Origin: Prolixibacteraceae bacterium
GTDB lineage: Bacteria > Bacteroidota > Bacteroidia > Bacteroidales > Prolixibacteraceae
Assembly (NCBI GenBank): GCA_028282195.1
Contig: JANQII010000134.1
Span: 1-53,549 of the forward strand
Direction: 5' to 3'
Length of the DNA stretch: 53,549 nucleotides
The notes below the pieces were generated by a model. That model made no database searches and was not told where the DNA came from. It worked only from the letters and a program-made list of their open reading frames with translations. Shown here piece after piece: positions 45,131 to 53,522 of this stretch (the first letter of the stretch is position 1; each line of letters starts with the position of its first letter). Both the position numbers and the translations under genes were made by a program.

Positions 45131-45907
45131 ATGGAACAGATTATAAAACTTGATGCAGGCAACATTGAACAAGAGCACATTTGCTGTGCTTTTTCTGATA
45201 AAAAATGCAAAGAAAGCTACCAGGCTAAAAAAGATTGGTTGAAAAAAGAGTTTAAGAATGGCTACACTTTTCAGAGAATAGATGCACGGGCCAAGGTTTT
45301 TATTGAATATGTTCCTGCTGAAAATGGATGGGTTCCGATTGCAGCTCCAAACTACTTATTAATAAATTGTTTTTGGGTTTCAGGAAAGTATAAGGGGAAT
45401 GGCTACGGCAAAGCCCTGTTGCAGAAAGCGGCCGATGAAGCTTCGTCTAAAGGGATGAATGGCTTGGTTACCATTGTGGGAACAAAAAAGTTTCACTTCA
45501 TGAGTGACACTAAATGGTTACTGCGTCAAGGTTTTGAAGAATGTGAAAAAACCACTTCCGGATTTAGTTTATTGGTAAAAAAGTTAAATCCCAAAGCGGA
45601 AAATCCAAGGTTTAATGAGTCAGTCGTAAGTGGTGAGTGTCCAGACAAAAATGGACTTATTGCTTATTACTCCAATCGATGTCCTTTTTCGGAATATCAC
45701 GTAACAGAATCGTTAGTTAAAACTGCTGAAAAAAGAAAGCTCCCATTGAAAATTATAAAACTCGACACACTGGAACAAGCGCAATCTGCTCCTACTCCTG
45801 CTACAATTTTCAGTTTATTCTATAATGGAAAATTTGTAACAACAGACATAAGCATTTGTATGGATAGCCGCTACGATAAAATCATGGAGAAAGTATTACA
45901 TAAATGA
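45131..45907 (+). CDS. GNAT acetyltransferase with YoaP-type C-terminal domain
   Basis: 258 aa. The N-terminal half (about 1-150) has a GNAT core with the acetyl-CoA loop GKYKGNGYGKALL near 90-102. The C-terminal half (about 165-258) resembles the YoaP domain (GECPDKNGLIAYYSNRCPFSEYH). The substrate is unknown; relatives often lie near small-molecule resistance genes. It overlaps the downstream cupin gene by 4 nt (ATGA), so the two are translationally coupled. Confidence 0.8.
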   Translation: MEQIIKLDAGNIEQEHICCAFSDKKCKESYQAKKDWLKKEFKNGYTFQRIDARAKVFIEYVPAENGWVPIAAPNYLLINCFWVSGKYKGNGYGKALLQKAADEASSKGMNGLVTIVGTKKFHFMSDTKWLLRQGFEECEKTTSGFSLLVKKLNPKAENPRFNESVVSGECPDKNGLIAYYSNRCPFSEYHVTESLVKTAEKRKLPLKIIKLDTLEQAQSAPTPATIFSLFYNGKFVTTDISICMDSRYDKIMEKVLHK

Positions 45908-46410
45908 AAACCAGAATTAAGGAAATCATAAATGAATTAAACTTAATGCCTCATCCCGAAGGTGGATATTTCATCGAAACTTATCGTAGTGATGGCACAA
46001 TAAAAGAAGATTCATTAAATAAAACCTATAATGGCGAAAGAAACTATTCAACATGCATCTATTTTCTTTTGACCTCAAATACTTTTTCAGCCTTTCATAA
46101 AATCAGGCAGGATGAAATCTGGCATTTTTATGAAGGTTCGCCAATAGAACTTTTTACCATTTCAGTAAACGGTAATCTTTCAAAACACATTATTGGGCTT
46201 GATCTTAAAAATGGTCAAAAGCCTCAACTTATTGTACCAGGTAATCACTGGTTCGCTGCTTCAGTTTTAAATAAAGATTCATATGCTCTGGTTGGATGTA
46301 CTGTTTCTCCTGGCTTTGATTTTGAAGATTTTGTTCTGGGCACAAAAAAAGAGTTGGTTGAAAAGTTTCCACAGCATGAAGAAATAATTGCAAAATATAC
46401 GAATGAATAA
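45904..46410 (+). CDS. Cupin_5 (DUF985) family protein
   Basis: 168 aa. LMPHPEGGYFIETYRS near 14-29 and FSAFHKIRQDEIWHFYEGSP near 62-81 are the DUF985 cupin motifs, with the likely metal ligands H and E in the second. This small beta-barrel family may bind nucleotide-sugar or sugar ligands; its enzymatic role is unknown. It is coupled to the GNAT-YoaP gene upstream. Confidence 0.85.
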   Translation: MKTRIKEIINELNLMPHPEGGYFIETYRSDGTIKEDSLNKTYNGERNYSTCIYFLLTSNTFSAFHKIRQDEIWHFYEGSPIELFTISVNGNLSKHIIGLDLKNGQKPQLIVPGNHWFAASVLNKDSYALVGCTVSPGFDFEDFVLGTKKELVEKFPQHEEIIAKYTNE

Positions 46411-46447
46411 CTTGTCATGAAACTTAAATTTTTAAAACCACCCCAAA

Positions 46448-47032
46448 ATGTCAAAATACTTTTTCAATCCTGAAAAGCACAATAGGAGAAGTATCCGATT
46501 AAAAGGATATGATTATTCTCAAAAAGGACTTTATTTTATCACACTATGCACAAAAAATAAGAAACACCTTTTTGGAGAAATAATTAATGGAGCGAATCAT
46601 TTAAATCAATTTGGAGAAATTGTAAGAGAGGAGTGGCTAAAAACAACAAAAATTAGAAGCAACATCTCATTAGGAGAATTTATCATTATGCCTAATCATC
46701 TTCATGGGATTATTAAGATTGATTACCAAACTCCGCAGCAATGTAATTCTATCGGAGAATTTAGATCGCCATCAAATACAATTGGAGCAATCATTCGTGG
46801 ATTTAAAGGTGCTACTACAAAAAGAATAAATCAGATAAGAAGAGATGAATTTGAAGAAAGATCCAGCACGGGCGAATTGCTATTCGCCCCAAACGGGAGA
46901 CTATTTCCAAATGGCTCAATCTGGCAAAGAAACTATTATGAAAATATCATAAGAAATGAACAAGCTTTAATTAATATATCCAGATACATCATTAACAATC
47001 CAAAAAAATGGGACAAAGATAGATTGAAATAA
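46448..47032 (+). CDS. REP-associated tyrosine transposase (RAYT, Y1_Tnp family)
   Basis: 194 aa. GYDYSQKGLYFITLCT near 20-35 and the HUH motif MPNHLHGII (H84, H86) identify an IS200-like Y1 nuclease. The catalytic Tyr is likely in QRNYYENII (163/164). Codons 142-148 are encoded by an inserted REP palindrome (46870-46889), and a degenerate relative may underlie IGEFRSPS (102-109). It probably mobilises or processes REP elements. Two further REPs follow the gene. Confidence 0.88.
   Translation: MSKYFFNPEKHNRRSIRLKGYDYSQKGLYFITLCTKNKKHLFGEIINGANHLNQFGEIVREEWLKTTKIRSNISLGEFIIMPNHLHGIIKIDYQTPQQCNSIGEFRSPSNTIGAIIRGFKGATTKRINQIRRDEFEERSSTGELLFAPNGRLFPNGSIWQRNYYENIIRNEQALINISRYIINNPKKWDKDRLK
46870..46889. 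repeat. REP palindrome inside the transposase gene
   Basis: GGGCGAAT-TGCT-ATTCGCCC is an 8-bp stem with 4-nt loop in frame within the RAYT coding sequence, where it encodes GELLFAP. The same palindrome recurs twice downstream. Confidence 0.8.
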
Positions 47033-47070
47033 AATCCATTGCCTGGATTATAGATATACAAAACAGTTAC

Positions 47071-47090
47071 GGGCGAATTGCAATTCGCCC
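47071..47090. repeat. REP palindrome downstream, copy 2
   Basis: GGGCGAATTGCAATTCGCCC is a perfect 20-bp palindrome, flanked by AC on the left and CGAC on the right, as in copy 3. It lies 39 bp after the RAYT stop codon. Confidence 0.85.
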
Positions 47091-47126
47091 CGACTTTCAA
47101 TCCTTCTTACCCATATTTCATGCTAC

Positions 47127-47146
47127 GGGCGAATAGCAATTCGCCC
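47127..47146. repeat. REP palindrome downstream, copy 3
   Basis: GGGCGAAT-AGCA-ATTCGCCC shares its flanks with copy 2 and is spaced 56 bp from it, giving a BIME-like pair. It lies 118 bp before the next ECF sigma gene. Confidence 0.85.
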
Positions 47147-47264
47147 CGACATGTAATTCTTCCTATTCATATTCCATATCTATCCGCATTTTTTTAATAA
47201 ATTTAGTCTCGATTGCAACCCTATCGAAAAATCCTTGTCAGTAATAGCGAAAACAGACTAAGAA

Positions 47265-47816
47265 TTGGGAAAAGCAGCATTTATACATCAAGACCTGATT
47301 GAAGATTGCAAGCGCGGCAGTGACCGTGCACGCTTTCAATTGTATCAGCTATATTCCAAAGCGATGTTTAACGTGTGTTACCGCATCATGAATAATCGTG
47401 AGGATGCAGAGGATATGCTTCAGGAGGTGTTTTTGCAGGCTTTTACCAAACTGGATCATTTTCGCTACGAGTCAGGCTTTGGCACCTGGGTAAAAACCAT
47501 TGCCATAAGAACCTGCATCAATGCCATAAAAAAGCGAAAGTTAGATCTGGTGTATTGTGAGGAAATATACGATCAGGGGCCATCAGAAGAGAAAGCAGAT
47601 GAAACAGAATTGACGGTTGACAAAGTTCTCAAGGCCATGAAGAAATTACCGGAAGGTGGCCGGATCGTTTTCTCATTATACCTGCTCGAAGGTTATGATC
47701 ATGGTGAAATAGCCCAGATAATGGGCATCACCGAATCAACCTCAAAATCGCAATATATGCGGGCAAAACGCAGGGTACAGGATATTTTAAGTAACGAACA
47801 AATGCAAACAGCATGA
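47265..47816 (+). CDS. ECF sigma factor, envelope-stress type
   Basis: 183 aa. The start is TTG at 47265: an in-frame TAA lies two codons upstream, and no ATG fits before region 2. Region 2 (NREDAEDMLQEVFLQAF) and region 4 (GYDHGEIAQIMGITESTSKSQYMRAKRRV) are clear. It overlaps the anti-sigma gene by 4 nt and likely controls the downstream envelope operon. Confidence 0.9.
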   Translation: MGKAAFIHQDLIEDCKRGSDRARFQLYQLYSKAMFNVCYRIMNNREDAEDMLQEVFLQAFTKLDHFRYESGFGTWVKTIAIRTCINAIKKRKLDLVYCEEIYDQGPSEEKADETELTVDKVLKAMKKLPEGGRIVFSLYLLEGYDHGEIAQIMGITESTSKSQYMRAKRRVQDILSNEQMQTA

Positions 47817-48328
47817 AGAAAGATCGTTTAGAAACATTTATTACAGATAATAAAACATCATTTGATGTTTACGAACCATCACCTGATGTTTGGGAGAAGC
47901 TCAACAAACAACTTCAGCATAAAGAAAAGAAACACTGGGCTAAGTCGAGATGGCTACAGATAGCTGCAGTTCTTGCTGTTATCTTTATAGGCTCGGGTAT
48001 CGTTGTGAATTCATTCATTTTACCTTCAAATGGTATTCGCTTATCAGCTAACTTCGATCCTGAAGTTCGTGAATTAATTGAAGCAGAAGCTTACTATGCA
48101 CAGCAAGTTAATGGGAAAATGAAAGAAATCCGCAAATGTTATGAGCTAATCCCTGAATTACAAATGGAAGTTGAAAACGACCTGCTTGAACTGGAAGGCA
48201 TGTACATGGATTTGAGAAAAGACCTAAAGGAAAATATTGCCAACAAGGAGGTTATTGAAGCTATGATAGAAAACAATCGTTACCGCATGAAACTGGTAGA
48301 TGAAGTACTGGAACAGATTAATTGCTAA
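47813..48328 (+). CDS. Probable single-pass anti-sigma factor
   Basis: 171 aa. An N-terminal cytoplasmic part (1-44) with a FDVYEPSPDVWEKLNK motif is followed by one membrane helix (about 46-68) and a periplasmic helical region (80-171) that may form a coiled coil. Its translational coupling to the ECF sigma gene and its topology suggest an anti-sigma role. It has no zinc-type HxxxCxxC motif and no FecR domain. Confidence 0.75.
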   Translation: MKKDRLETFITDNKTSFDVYEPSPDVWEKLNKQLQHKEKKHWAKSRWLQIAAVLAVIFIGSGIVVNSFILPSNGIRLSANFDPEVRELIEAEAYYAQQVNGKMKEIRKCYELIPELQMEVENDLLELEGMYMDLRKDLKENIANKEVIEAMIENNRYRMKLVDEVLEQINC

Positions 48329-48331
48329 GTC

Positions 48332-49438
48332 ATGAAGAATATAATTTTAAGTCGTCGTTTGATTTTTATGCTGGTTTTACTTTTCGCCGGAAGTACAGCC
48401 ACACTGGCTCAGTTTACCGAAACCCGTGAGTTTGAGAAACGGTTTAAGGTAACGCCTGAACAAAGCATCGAAATCACTAACAAATATGGAAAAATTGAAC
48501 TCACAACCTGGGAAAAAGATTCCGTTGTTTTTAAAATAAAAATGAAAGTTGAAGAGAAAAAGCTATCCAGATTAGATAAAGCTTTGGACAATATTGACTT
48601 TGATTTCACTGAAAGTCAGCATTATTTGATCGGAAGAACCATTGCTGATAAAAACAGGACACAATTGGGAAGTGAGTTCCTCAAATTCAAAGAAACTTTA
48701 TTACAAACTGATGGAAGTATTGAAATAGATTATAAAGTTTGGTTACCGGCTACCAATCCTTTGAAAATTGAAAACAAATTTGGCGACATTTACATGGATG
48801 ACTACCAGGGCGAACTGGAAATAAGACTTAGCAACGGAAAACTAAAAGCCCACGATTTTACCAACAATACCCGCCTTATTCTGAATTTTGCAGATGCAAC
48901 GGTTAATAATATGAGTAACGGGAACATAGAATCCAGCTACAGTGATGTATATATTAAACAAGGTGATAAGGTTCGTTATTCCGGAAAATCTTCTGAAGTA
49001 GAAATTATCGAACTAAAAGATTTGACAATTGAGTCACGCAGGGACAAATTCAGGTTAAGAAGAATTGGCACAATGGAAGCAAGTGGGAACTTCTCTAATT
49101 TTCGTGTGAACGATCTGTTGGAAAGGGCTACTATGAGAATGGTTTATGGTGATCTTGAATTTGAGAATGTGATGCCTGATTTTGAAAATATTTTCATCGA
49201 ATCTAAATCAACAGATGTTAACCTGTATTTCCCTGTAGAATCTGAATTTCAATTTGAAATAGATGAAACAAAAGCAGAAATTGATTTCCCCCGGGAAGTT
49301 GAAGTAACTGAACGGAAAGAGATTGATCGTAAAGAAGGAACTTCAAGGTTAAAAGGACATTTCGGAGAAAATCCTGAAGCAGATGAAAAGCTTTATATCA
49401 AAGCAGTTTCAGGGAAAGTGAATATTGAATCCAATTAA
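48332..49438 (+). CDS. DUF4097-like exported beta-structured protein
   Basis: 368 aa. A signal peptide (about 1-26, ending TLAQ) is followed by a beta-rich domain with ITNKYGKIELTTWEKDSVVFKIK near 46-68, typical of DUF4097/DUF2807-like right-handed beta repeats. It probably sits in the periplasm or outer membrane. It directly follows the anti-sigma gene (3 nt) and is likely part of the same transcript. Confidence 0.75.
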   Translation: MKNIILSRRLIFMLVLLFAGSTATLAQFTETREFEKRFKVTPEQSIEITNKYGKIELTTWEKDSVVFKIKMKVEEKKLSRLDKALDNIDFDFTESQHYLIGRTIADKNRTQLGSEFLKFKETLLQTDGSIEIDYKVWLPATNPLKIENKFGDIYMDDYQGELEIRLSNGKLKAHDFTNNTRLILNFADATVNNMSNGNIESSYSDVYIKQGDKVRYSGKSSEVEIIELKDLTIESRRDKFRLRRIGTMEASGNFSNFRVNDLLERATMRMVYGDLEFENVMPDFENIFIESKSTDVNLYFPVESEFQFEIDETKAEIDFPREVEVTERKEIDRKEGTSRLKGHFGENPEADEKLYIKAVSGKVNIESN

Positions 49439-49738
49439 AACTTATGCGATCTGGATCGTTCTAAAAATATTCACATTTACACCTTATTAATCGTTTACAA
49501 AGCTTTGAACCATTGAAGACTATTAATACAGTAGAAGCCAATTGTCTTCAATCATTTTCAACTGTATTCAATTGTCTCCAGCAAAGTAATGAATCCGGTA
49601 ATTCAGAAAAAAGAAAAATATTTCTCGATAATCTCTTAAAAAATTATACAGAAATTGCAACCTCTGTTTGAAAAGCTTGTCCATAAAGACAGATAACAAG
49701 AAAACATCAAGCTTATTCAAAAGAAAACAATTAAAGTC
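49439..49738. other. 300-bp gap before the head-GIN gene
   Basis: AT-rich non-coding stretch with a short CAATTGTCT(T/C)CA repeat (49542-49551 and 49568-49577). No terminator or promoter was identified with confidence, so it is unclear whether the GIN gene is co-transcribed with the sigma operon. Confidence 0.3.
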
Positions 49739-50461
49739 ATGAAGCAAAAGAAAACGATTAGCCTGGCTATAGCTATAGCCTTTTTTATAAGCCTTACTTC
49801 CTGCCTGGAAGATTTTACAGTCAATGGAAATGGAATCACAGAAACTCAAAATAGGTGGGTAACCCACTTTGATGAAGTTCAATCAAGCGGTTCATTTGTT
49901 GTAGAGATAGTTCCCGGAGATGAATTCAATGTTGAAGTAACAGCAGAATCAAATCTTCAGGAATTTATTGTAACAGATATTGACAATGATAAGTTAAAGA
50001 TCCGTGTCCGTTCAGGACATCACTTGCACAACCACCGACCAATGGAAGTTTTTATAACAATGCCTGAGATAAAAGAAATTTCATTAAGTGGCAGCGGTTA
50101 CATAAAAACAGGCGGTTTTGAAACTGATTATTTAAAAACCAAACTGTCTGGTTCTGGTGAAATTCACACTGAAATATTAGCCCGAAAAGTAAGTGCACGA
50201 ATTTCTGGCTCTGGAAGAATCAATTTATCTGGTGAAGCTGTTGAAACTTCTTATGCTATCAGTGGTTCCGGAAAAATTCTTTCATATGACCTGTTTCAGC
50301 AATTTTGTGATGTAACAATTTCTGGAAGTGGTGACGCATATGTAAATGTTGAGAAAAAACTGGACGTAAGCATATCCGGCAGTGGTGATGTGCTTTTTAT
50401 AAATACACCTGAAATACATAGCAAAATTAGTGGTTCAGGAAAAGTAATCAACGATAATTAA
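49739..50461 (+). CDS. Head-GIN domain (DUF2807) lipoprotein
   Basis: 240 aa lipoprotein (C22 in SLTSC). After the lipobox, repeated SGSG turns (about seven between 115 and 236, such as LSGSGYIKT and ISGSGRINL) mark the rungs of a right-handed beta helix typical of head-GIN proteins. The function is unknown. It lies in the ECF-sigma-linked envelope region with two small outer membrane proteins. Confidence 0.85.
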   Translation: MKQKKTISLAIAIAFFISLTSCLEDFTVNGNGITETQNRWVTHFDEVQSSGSFVVEIVPGDEFNVEVTAESNLQEFIVTDIDNDKLKIRVRSGHHLHNHRPMEVFITMPEIKEISLSGSGYIKTGGFETDYLKTKLSGSGEIHTEILARKVSARISGSGRINLSGEAVETSYAISGSGKILSYDLFQQFCDVTISGSGDAYVNVEKKLDVSISGSGDVLFINTPEIHSKISGSGKVINDN

Positions 50462-50478
50462 TCTGTAACTATTACACT

Positions 50479-50979
50479 ATGAAGAAACTTCTCCTTATAT
50501 TACTTTTTGGTTCAGTCGTGACATTAGGCTATGCTCAGGGGAAAAGTCAGGCAGTTGGTATTCGGGGAGGGATTACCTCAGGATTTGAATACCGTGCTTT
50601 TGCCAACGACTTTGTCTCCTACAAAGCGTTGCTTAGCACAAGAAACAGGGGCATTCAACTAACCGGAATGAAAGAATTCCATAACCCGGGGCTATTCGAT
50701 TTCACAAACCAGGTAAACTTCATTTATGGTTTTGGTATTCATGTGGGCTATGAACGCTGGAATGCATATGATCCTGTTGGTTTGCATGGTCCTTACTATT
50801 ACAAAAAAAGGACTGGACCCATTGCAGGGCTGGATGCACTTGCTGCTGTTGAGTACAACTTTATGGATGTGCCTTTGTCCGTTGGTTTTGAAGTTAAGCC
50901 TTATTTTAATCTTTTTGGCAAGAACTTCTTTCAGCTACATCCTTTTGATTTTGCCTTTACTTTTAAATATACCTTTTAA
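50479..50979 (+). CDS. Small outer membrane beta-barrel protein
   Basis: 166 aa. A signal peptide (about 1-19, ending GYAQ) is followed by amphipathic strands and a C-terminal Phe (FTFKYTF), as in many outer membrane barrels. It begins 18 nt after the GIN gene and is probably co-transcribed. The function is unknown. Confidence 0.65.
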   Translation: MKKLLLILLFGSVVTLGYAQGKSQAVGIRGGITSGFEYRAFANDFVSYKALLSTRNRGIQLTGMKEFHNPGLFDFTNQVNFIYGFGIHVGYERWNAYDPVGLHGPYYYKKRTGPIAGLDALAAVEYNFMDVPLSVGFEVKPYFNLFGKNFFQLHPFDFAFTFKYTF

Positions 50980-51005
50980 AAACAAACAATTAAACAAATA
51001 GAAAC

Positions 51006-51632
51006 ATGAAGAAATTAGTAATTCTTTTAATCGTAGTGTTTTGCGCTTCGTCTTTATATGCTCAAGATGAATATCGTGATCCGGATGAAATATCTACAAT
51101 CTTTTCAAAAAGAAGATCAAATGGCGGCTATGGTGCAATAAGCATTGCTTATTCAGAAATTGATGGAAAAGATGCATTCATCGGTGGTGCACGTGGAGGT
51201 TGGATCATTGACCATTCGTTTGCTATCGGCTTAGGTGGTTATGGTTTTATTAATGATATTGACTACAACAATATATTTGATAATGATCTTGATTATAACC
51301 TGGCTGGCGGTTATGGAGGTATTTTTGTAGAACCCATTATTGGTTCCAGAATGCCAGTTCATCTATCTTTTCCCGTATTATTTGGAATTGGTGGTGTAGC
51401 ATATATCGAGAATCATAACCATTGGGACTATTGGTGGTCAGATGATGAAGACTCTGACGTATTTTTTGTGCTTGAGCCAGCAGTTGAACTGGAATTCAAC
51501 ATGACACGTCATTTCAGGCTTGCAGCATCTGCCAGCTACCGTTTCACATCAGACGTTGAAATGCTTAATACCGACCCGGATATCCTGAAAGGCTTTACCG
51601 CAGGATTGGTTTTTAAATTCGGGAAGTTCTAG
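51006..51632 (+). CDS. Outer membrane beta-barrel protein
   Basis: 208 aa. A signal peptide (1-19, ending SLYAQ) precedes Gly- and aromatic-rich strands (GGYGAISIAYSEIDGK, IGLGGYGFINDI) and a C-terminal Phe (KFGKF). It resembles small Bacteroidota outer membrane proteins of unknown role. It follows the previous gene by 27 nt; a strong terminator follows it. Confidence 0.7.
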   Translation: MKKLVILLIVVFCASSLYAQDEYRDPDEISTIFSKRRSNGGYGAISIAYSEIDGKDAFIGGARGGWIIDHSFAIGLGGYGFINDIDYNNIFDNDLDYNLAGGYGGIFVEPIIGSRMPVHLSFPVLFGIGGVAYIENHNHWDYWWSDDEDSDVFFVLEPAVELEFNMTRHFRLAASASYRFTSDVEMLNTDPDILKGFTAGLVFKFGKF

Positions 51633-51656
51633 CCTGCTTTTACCAAAGTAAGTCTT

Positions 51657-51689
51657 ACCGGGGCCTTGTTGAAGGTTCCGGTTTTTTTT
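51657..51689 (+). terminator. Rho-independent terminator of the envelope operon
   Basis: ACCGGGGCCTT (51657-51667) pairs with AAGGTTCCGGT (51672-51682) including two GU pairs, with a GTTG loop and a run of eight T. It lies 25 bp after the outer membrane protein gene. Confidence 0.85.
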
Positions 51690-51701
51690 GTGAAACTATA
51701 A

Positions 51702-51738
51702 TAAGGGATGTCATCTTTCAGGAAGATGACATCCCTTA
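51702..51738. terminator. 16-bp perfect hairpin after the terminator
   Basis: TAAGGGATGTCATCTT (51702-51717) and AAGATGACATCCCTTA (51723-51738) pair perfectly with a 5-nt loop. It may reinforce termination or be a structured repeat. No T-run follows, which makes its role less clear. Confidence 0.55.
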
Positions 51739-51813
51739 TACTAACGATACTGAGCTTTTACATGTTTTACTTCTTCTTTTTACCTAAATTTGCAGCCTGA
51801 TTAAAAACGTTGA

Positions 51814-52734
51814 ATGAAAAACAATATCCTGAAATATTATGGGGCTGCCTTACTGGCCATGCTTTGCTGGAGTTTCTCTTTTATCTGGTTTAAAATTGCC
51901 TACAAAGCTTATGAGCCAATGACGGTAATTTTATTCCGTATAGCTATTTCTGCTGTCATTTTATTTGCATTCTCAAGTGCGATCAAAAAACTTCAGAAAA
52001 TAAGAAAAGAAGACATCAAATTAATGATATTGTTATCATTCTTTGAACCCTTTCTCTATTTTATGGGAGAAAGTTTTGGGTTGAAGTATGTTTCATCAAC
52101 CGTTGCAGCTGTAATTGTAGCTACAATCCCATTATTTACACCAATTGCTGCATGGTATTTTTACAAAGAGAGGCTTAGCTGGACTAATGTTCTGGGCTTA
52201 ACTATATCTTTCATGGGAGTGAGCCTGGTAGTATTAAATAAGTCTTTTGGGTTTGCGGCCTCGCCTTTAGGTATTGCACTCGAATTTGTTGCAGTTCTTT
52301 CTACAATCGGCTATGCGGTTATTCTTAAAAAATTAGCTCACCGTTATAACAGCTACACGATTGTAAGTTGGCAAAACTTCATTGGCATATTCATGTTTCT
52401 ACCCTTTTGGGCAATCTTCGAAGCTTCGAAAACTTTCCAAACACCTTTTAACCAGGAAGCTTTTATGGCCATAGTAAAACTTGCAATTTTTGCTTCAATC
52501 CTGGCATTTTTACTTTATACTTACAGTATCCGAAATATTGGCATCAACAAATCCAGTATGTTTATCAATGCCATTCCGGTATTTGTAGCTATCCTGGCAT
52601 ATTTTATTCTTGGTGATGAGTTAAGTACTCAAAAGATCATTGGAATATGCGTTGTTATTGCAGGTTTATTCCTTGCCCAGTTCAAAAGAAAAAAACGTAA
52701 AAATGGAAGGAAGCATCCCGTATTTCAAGCCTGA
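51814..52734 (+). CDS. EamA/DMT-family membrane transporter
   Basis: 306 aa with about 10 membrane helices in two EamA repeats (about 10-140 and 150-295). The conserved proline-rich helix TVAAVIVATIPLFTPIAAWY marks the end of the first repeat. Members export metabolites or amino acids. The C-terminal positively charged tail (KRKKRKNGRK) faces the cytoplasm and overlaps the start of the next gene by 32 nt. Confidence 0.85.
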   Translation: MKNNILKYYGAALLAMLCWSFSFIWFKIAYKAYEPMTVILFRIAISAVILFAFSSAIKKLQKIRKEDIKLMILLSFFEPFLYFMGESFGLKYVSSTVAAVIVATIPLFTPIAAWYFYKERLSWTNVLGLTISFMGVSLVVLNKSFGFAASPLGIALEFVAVLSTIGYAVILKKLAHRYNSYTIVSWQNFIGIFMFLPFWAIFEASKTFQTPFNQEAFMAIVKLAIFASILAFLLYTYSIRNIGINKSSMFINAIPVFVAILAYFILGDELSTQKIIGICVVIAGLFLAQFKRKKRKNGRKHPVFQA

Positions 52735-53212
52735 GGAATTGAAAGAAATGACGGCCAACCGCCGACAGGAATTCACTGCACTTATTCAGAAACTTAAAAA
52801 GAAGAAACCTAAAAACCTGGATTCAATTGTTCATGATTTGCATTATAAAGCTTTTGAGGAGTTTGATTGCCTGGATTGTGCCAACTGTTGCTCAAGCATT
52901 AGTCCGATTATCATTCATAAGGATGTTGAGCGACTGGCAAAATCACAAAAACAAAAACCGGCAGAATTTATTGATTCTTATTTAATTGTTGATGACGATA
53001 AAGATTATGTTTTTAATCAATCGCCTTGCCCTTTTTTAATGGGAGATAATTATTGCAGTGTTTATGAAAATCGACCCAGAGCTTGCCGGGAATATCCACA
53101 TACAAATAGAAAGCGGTTCTTTCAAATACTCAATCTTACCCTCAAAAATTGTGAGATTTGCCCCGTTGTTTTTGCAATTGTTGATGAGTTGACCAGGTGC
53201 AGGGATTTCTGA
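52703..53212 (+). CDS. YkgJ-family cysteine cluster protein
   Basis: 169 aa from the ATG at 52703; the longer frame upstream only reads into the EamA gene. The cysteine pattern CLDCANCCS, SPCPFLMGDNYCSVYENRPRACREYP and CEICP is characteristic of YkgJ/UPF0153 proteins, which probably bind Zn or Fe-S. The function is unknown. It overlaps the EamA transporter by 32 nt, suggesting coupled expression. Confidence 0.85.
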   Translation: MEGSIPYFKPEELKEMTANRRQEFTALIQKLKKKKPKNLDSIVHDLHYKAFEEFDCLDCANCCSSISPIIIHKDVERLAKSQKQKPAEFIDSYLIVDDDKDYVFNQSPCPFLMGDNYCSVYENRPRACREYPHTNRKRFFQILNLTLKNCEICPVVFAIVDELTRCRDF

Positions 53213-53258
53213 CTTCCAACTTATTTTTGGGTATGGAATTTTTAACTTCCAATATAAT

Positions 53259-53277
53259 CAGCGATTTTAAATCGCTG
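53259..53277. repeat. Short palindrome
   Basis: CAGCGATTT and AAATCGCTG flank a single T. It lies just after the YkgJ gene in an otherwise non-coding stretch and resembles dispersed palindromes of Bacteroidota. The rest of 53213-53455 shows no convincing gene. Confidence 0.5.
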
Positions 53278-53455
53278 CACCCAAAATACCGTTCCATGAA
53301 AAAGAAAGAACATTATAAACACATTTTTTCTGTAGTAAGCACCAATAAGGTTATGAATTGGGTATTTACTTTTCTACTAAGTCCCCCAGAATTTGAAAAC
53401 TCAACATCAAAAAGAATAACAGCATAAAATGTTAATTATGCATCCTTATTCCCTC

Positions 53456-53522
53456 CGCACCCCTATCCCCTAAAGGGGCAATCCCGTGCGCCGGGAGTCC
53501 CTTTAGGGAATAAAAGGGTGCG
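53456..53522. repeat. Complex inverted repeat at window end
   Basis: CGCACCC near 53456 pairs with GGGTGCG at 53516-53522. Inside are CCCTAAAGGG-type and CCCTTTAGGG arms and a GC-rich central hairpin. It seems to be an intergenic palindromic element; the rest may continue outside the window. Confidence 0.5.

Noticed and set aside
53197-53427. 76-codon frame after the YkgJ gene
   Set aside because: It runs through a palindrome and low-complexity sequence, and has no family motif or leader; probably non-coding.
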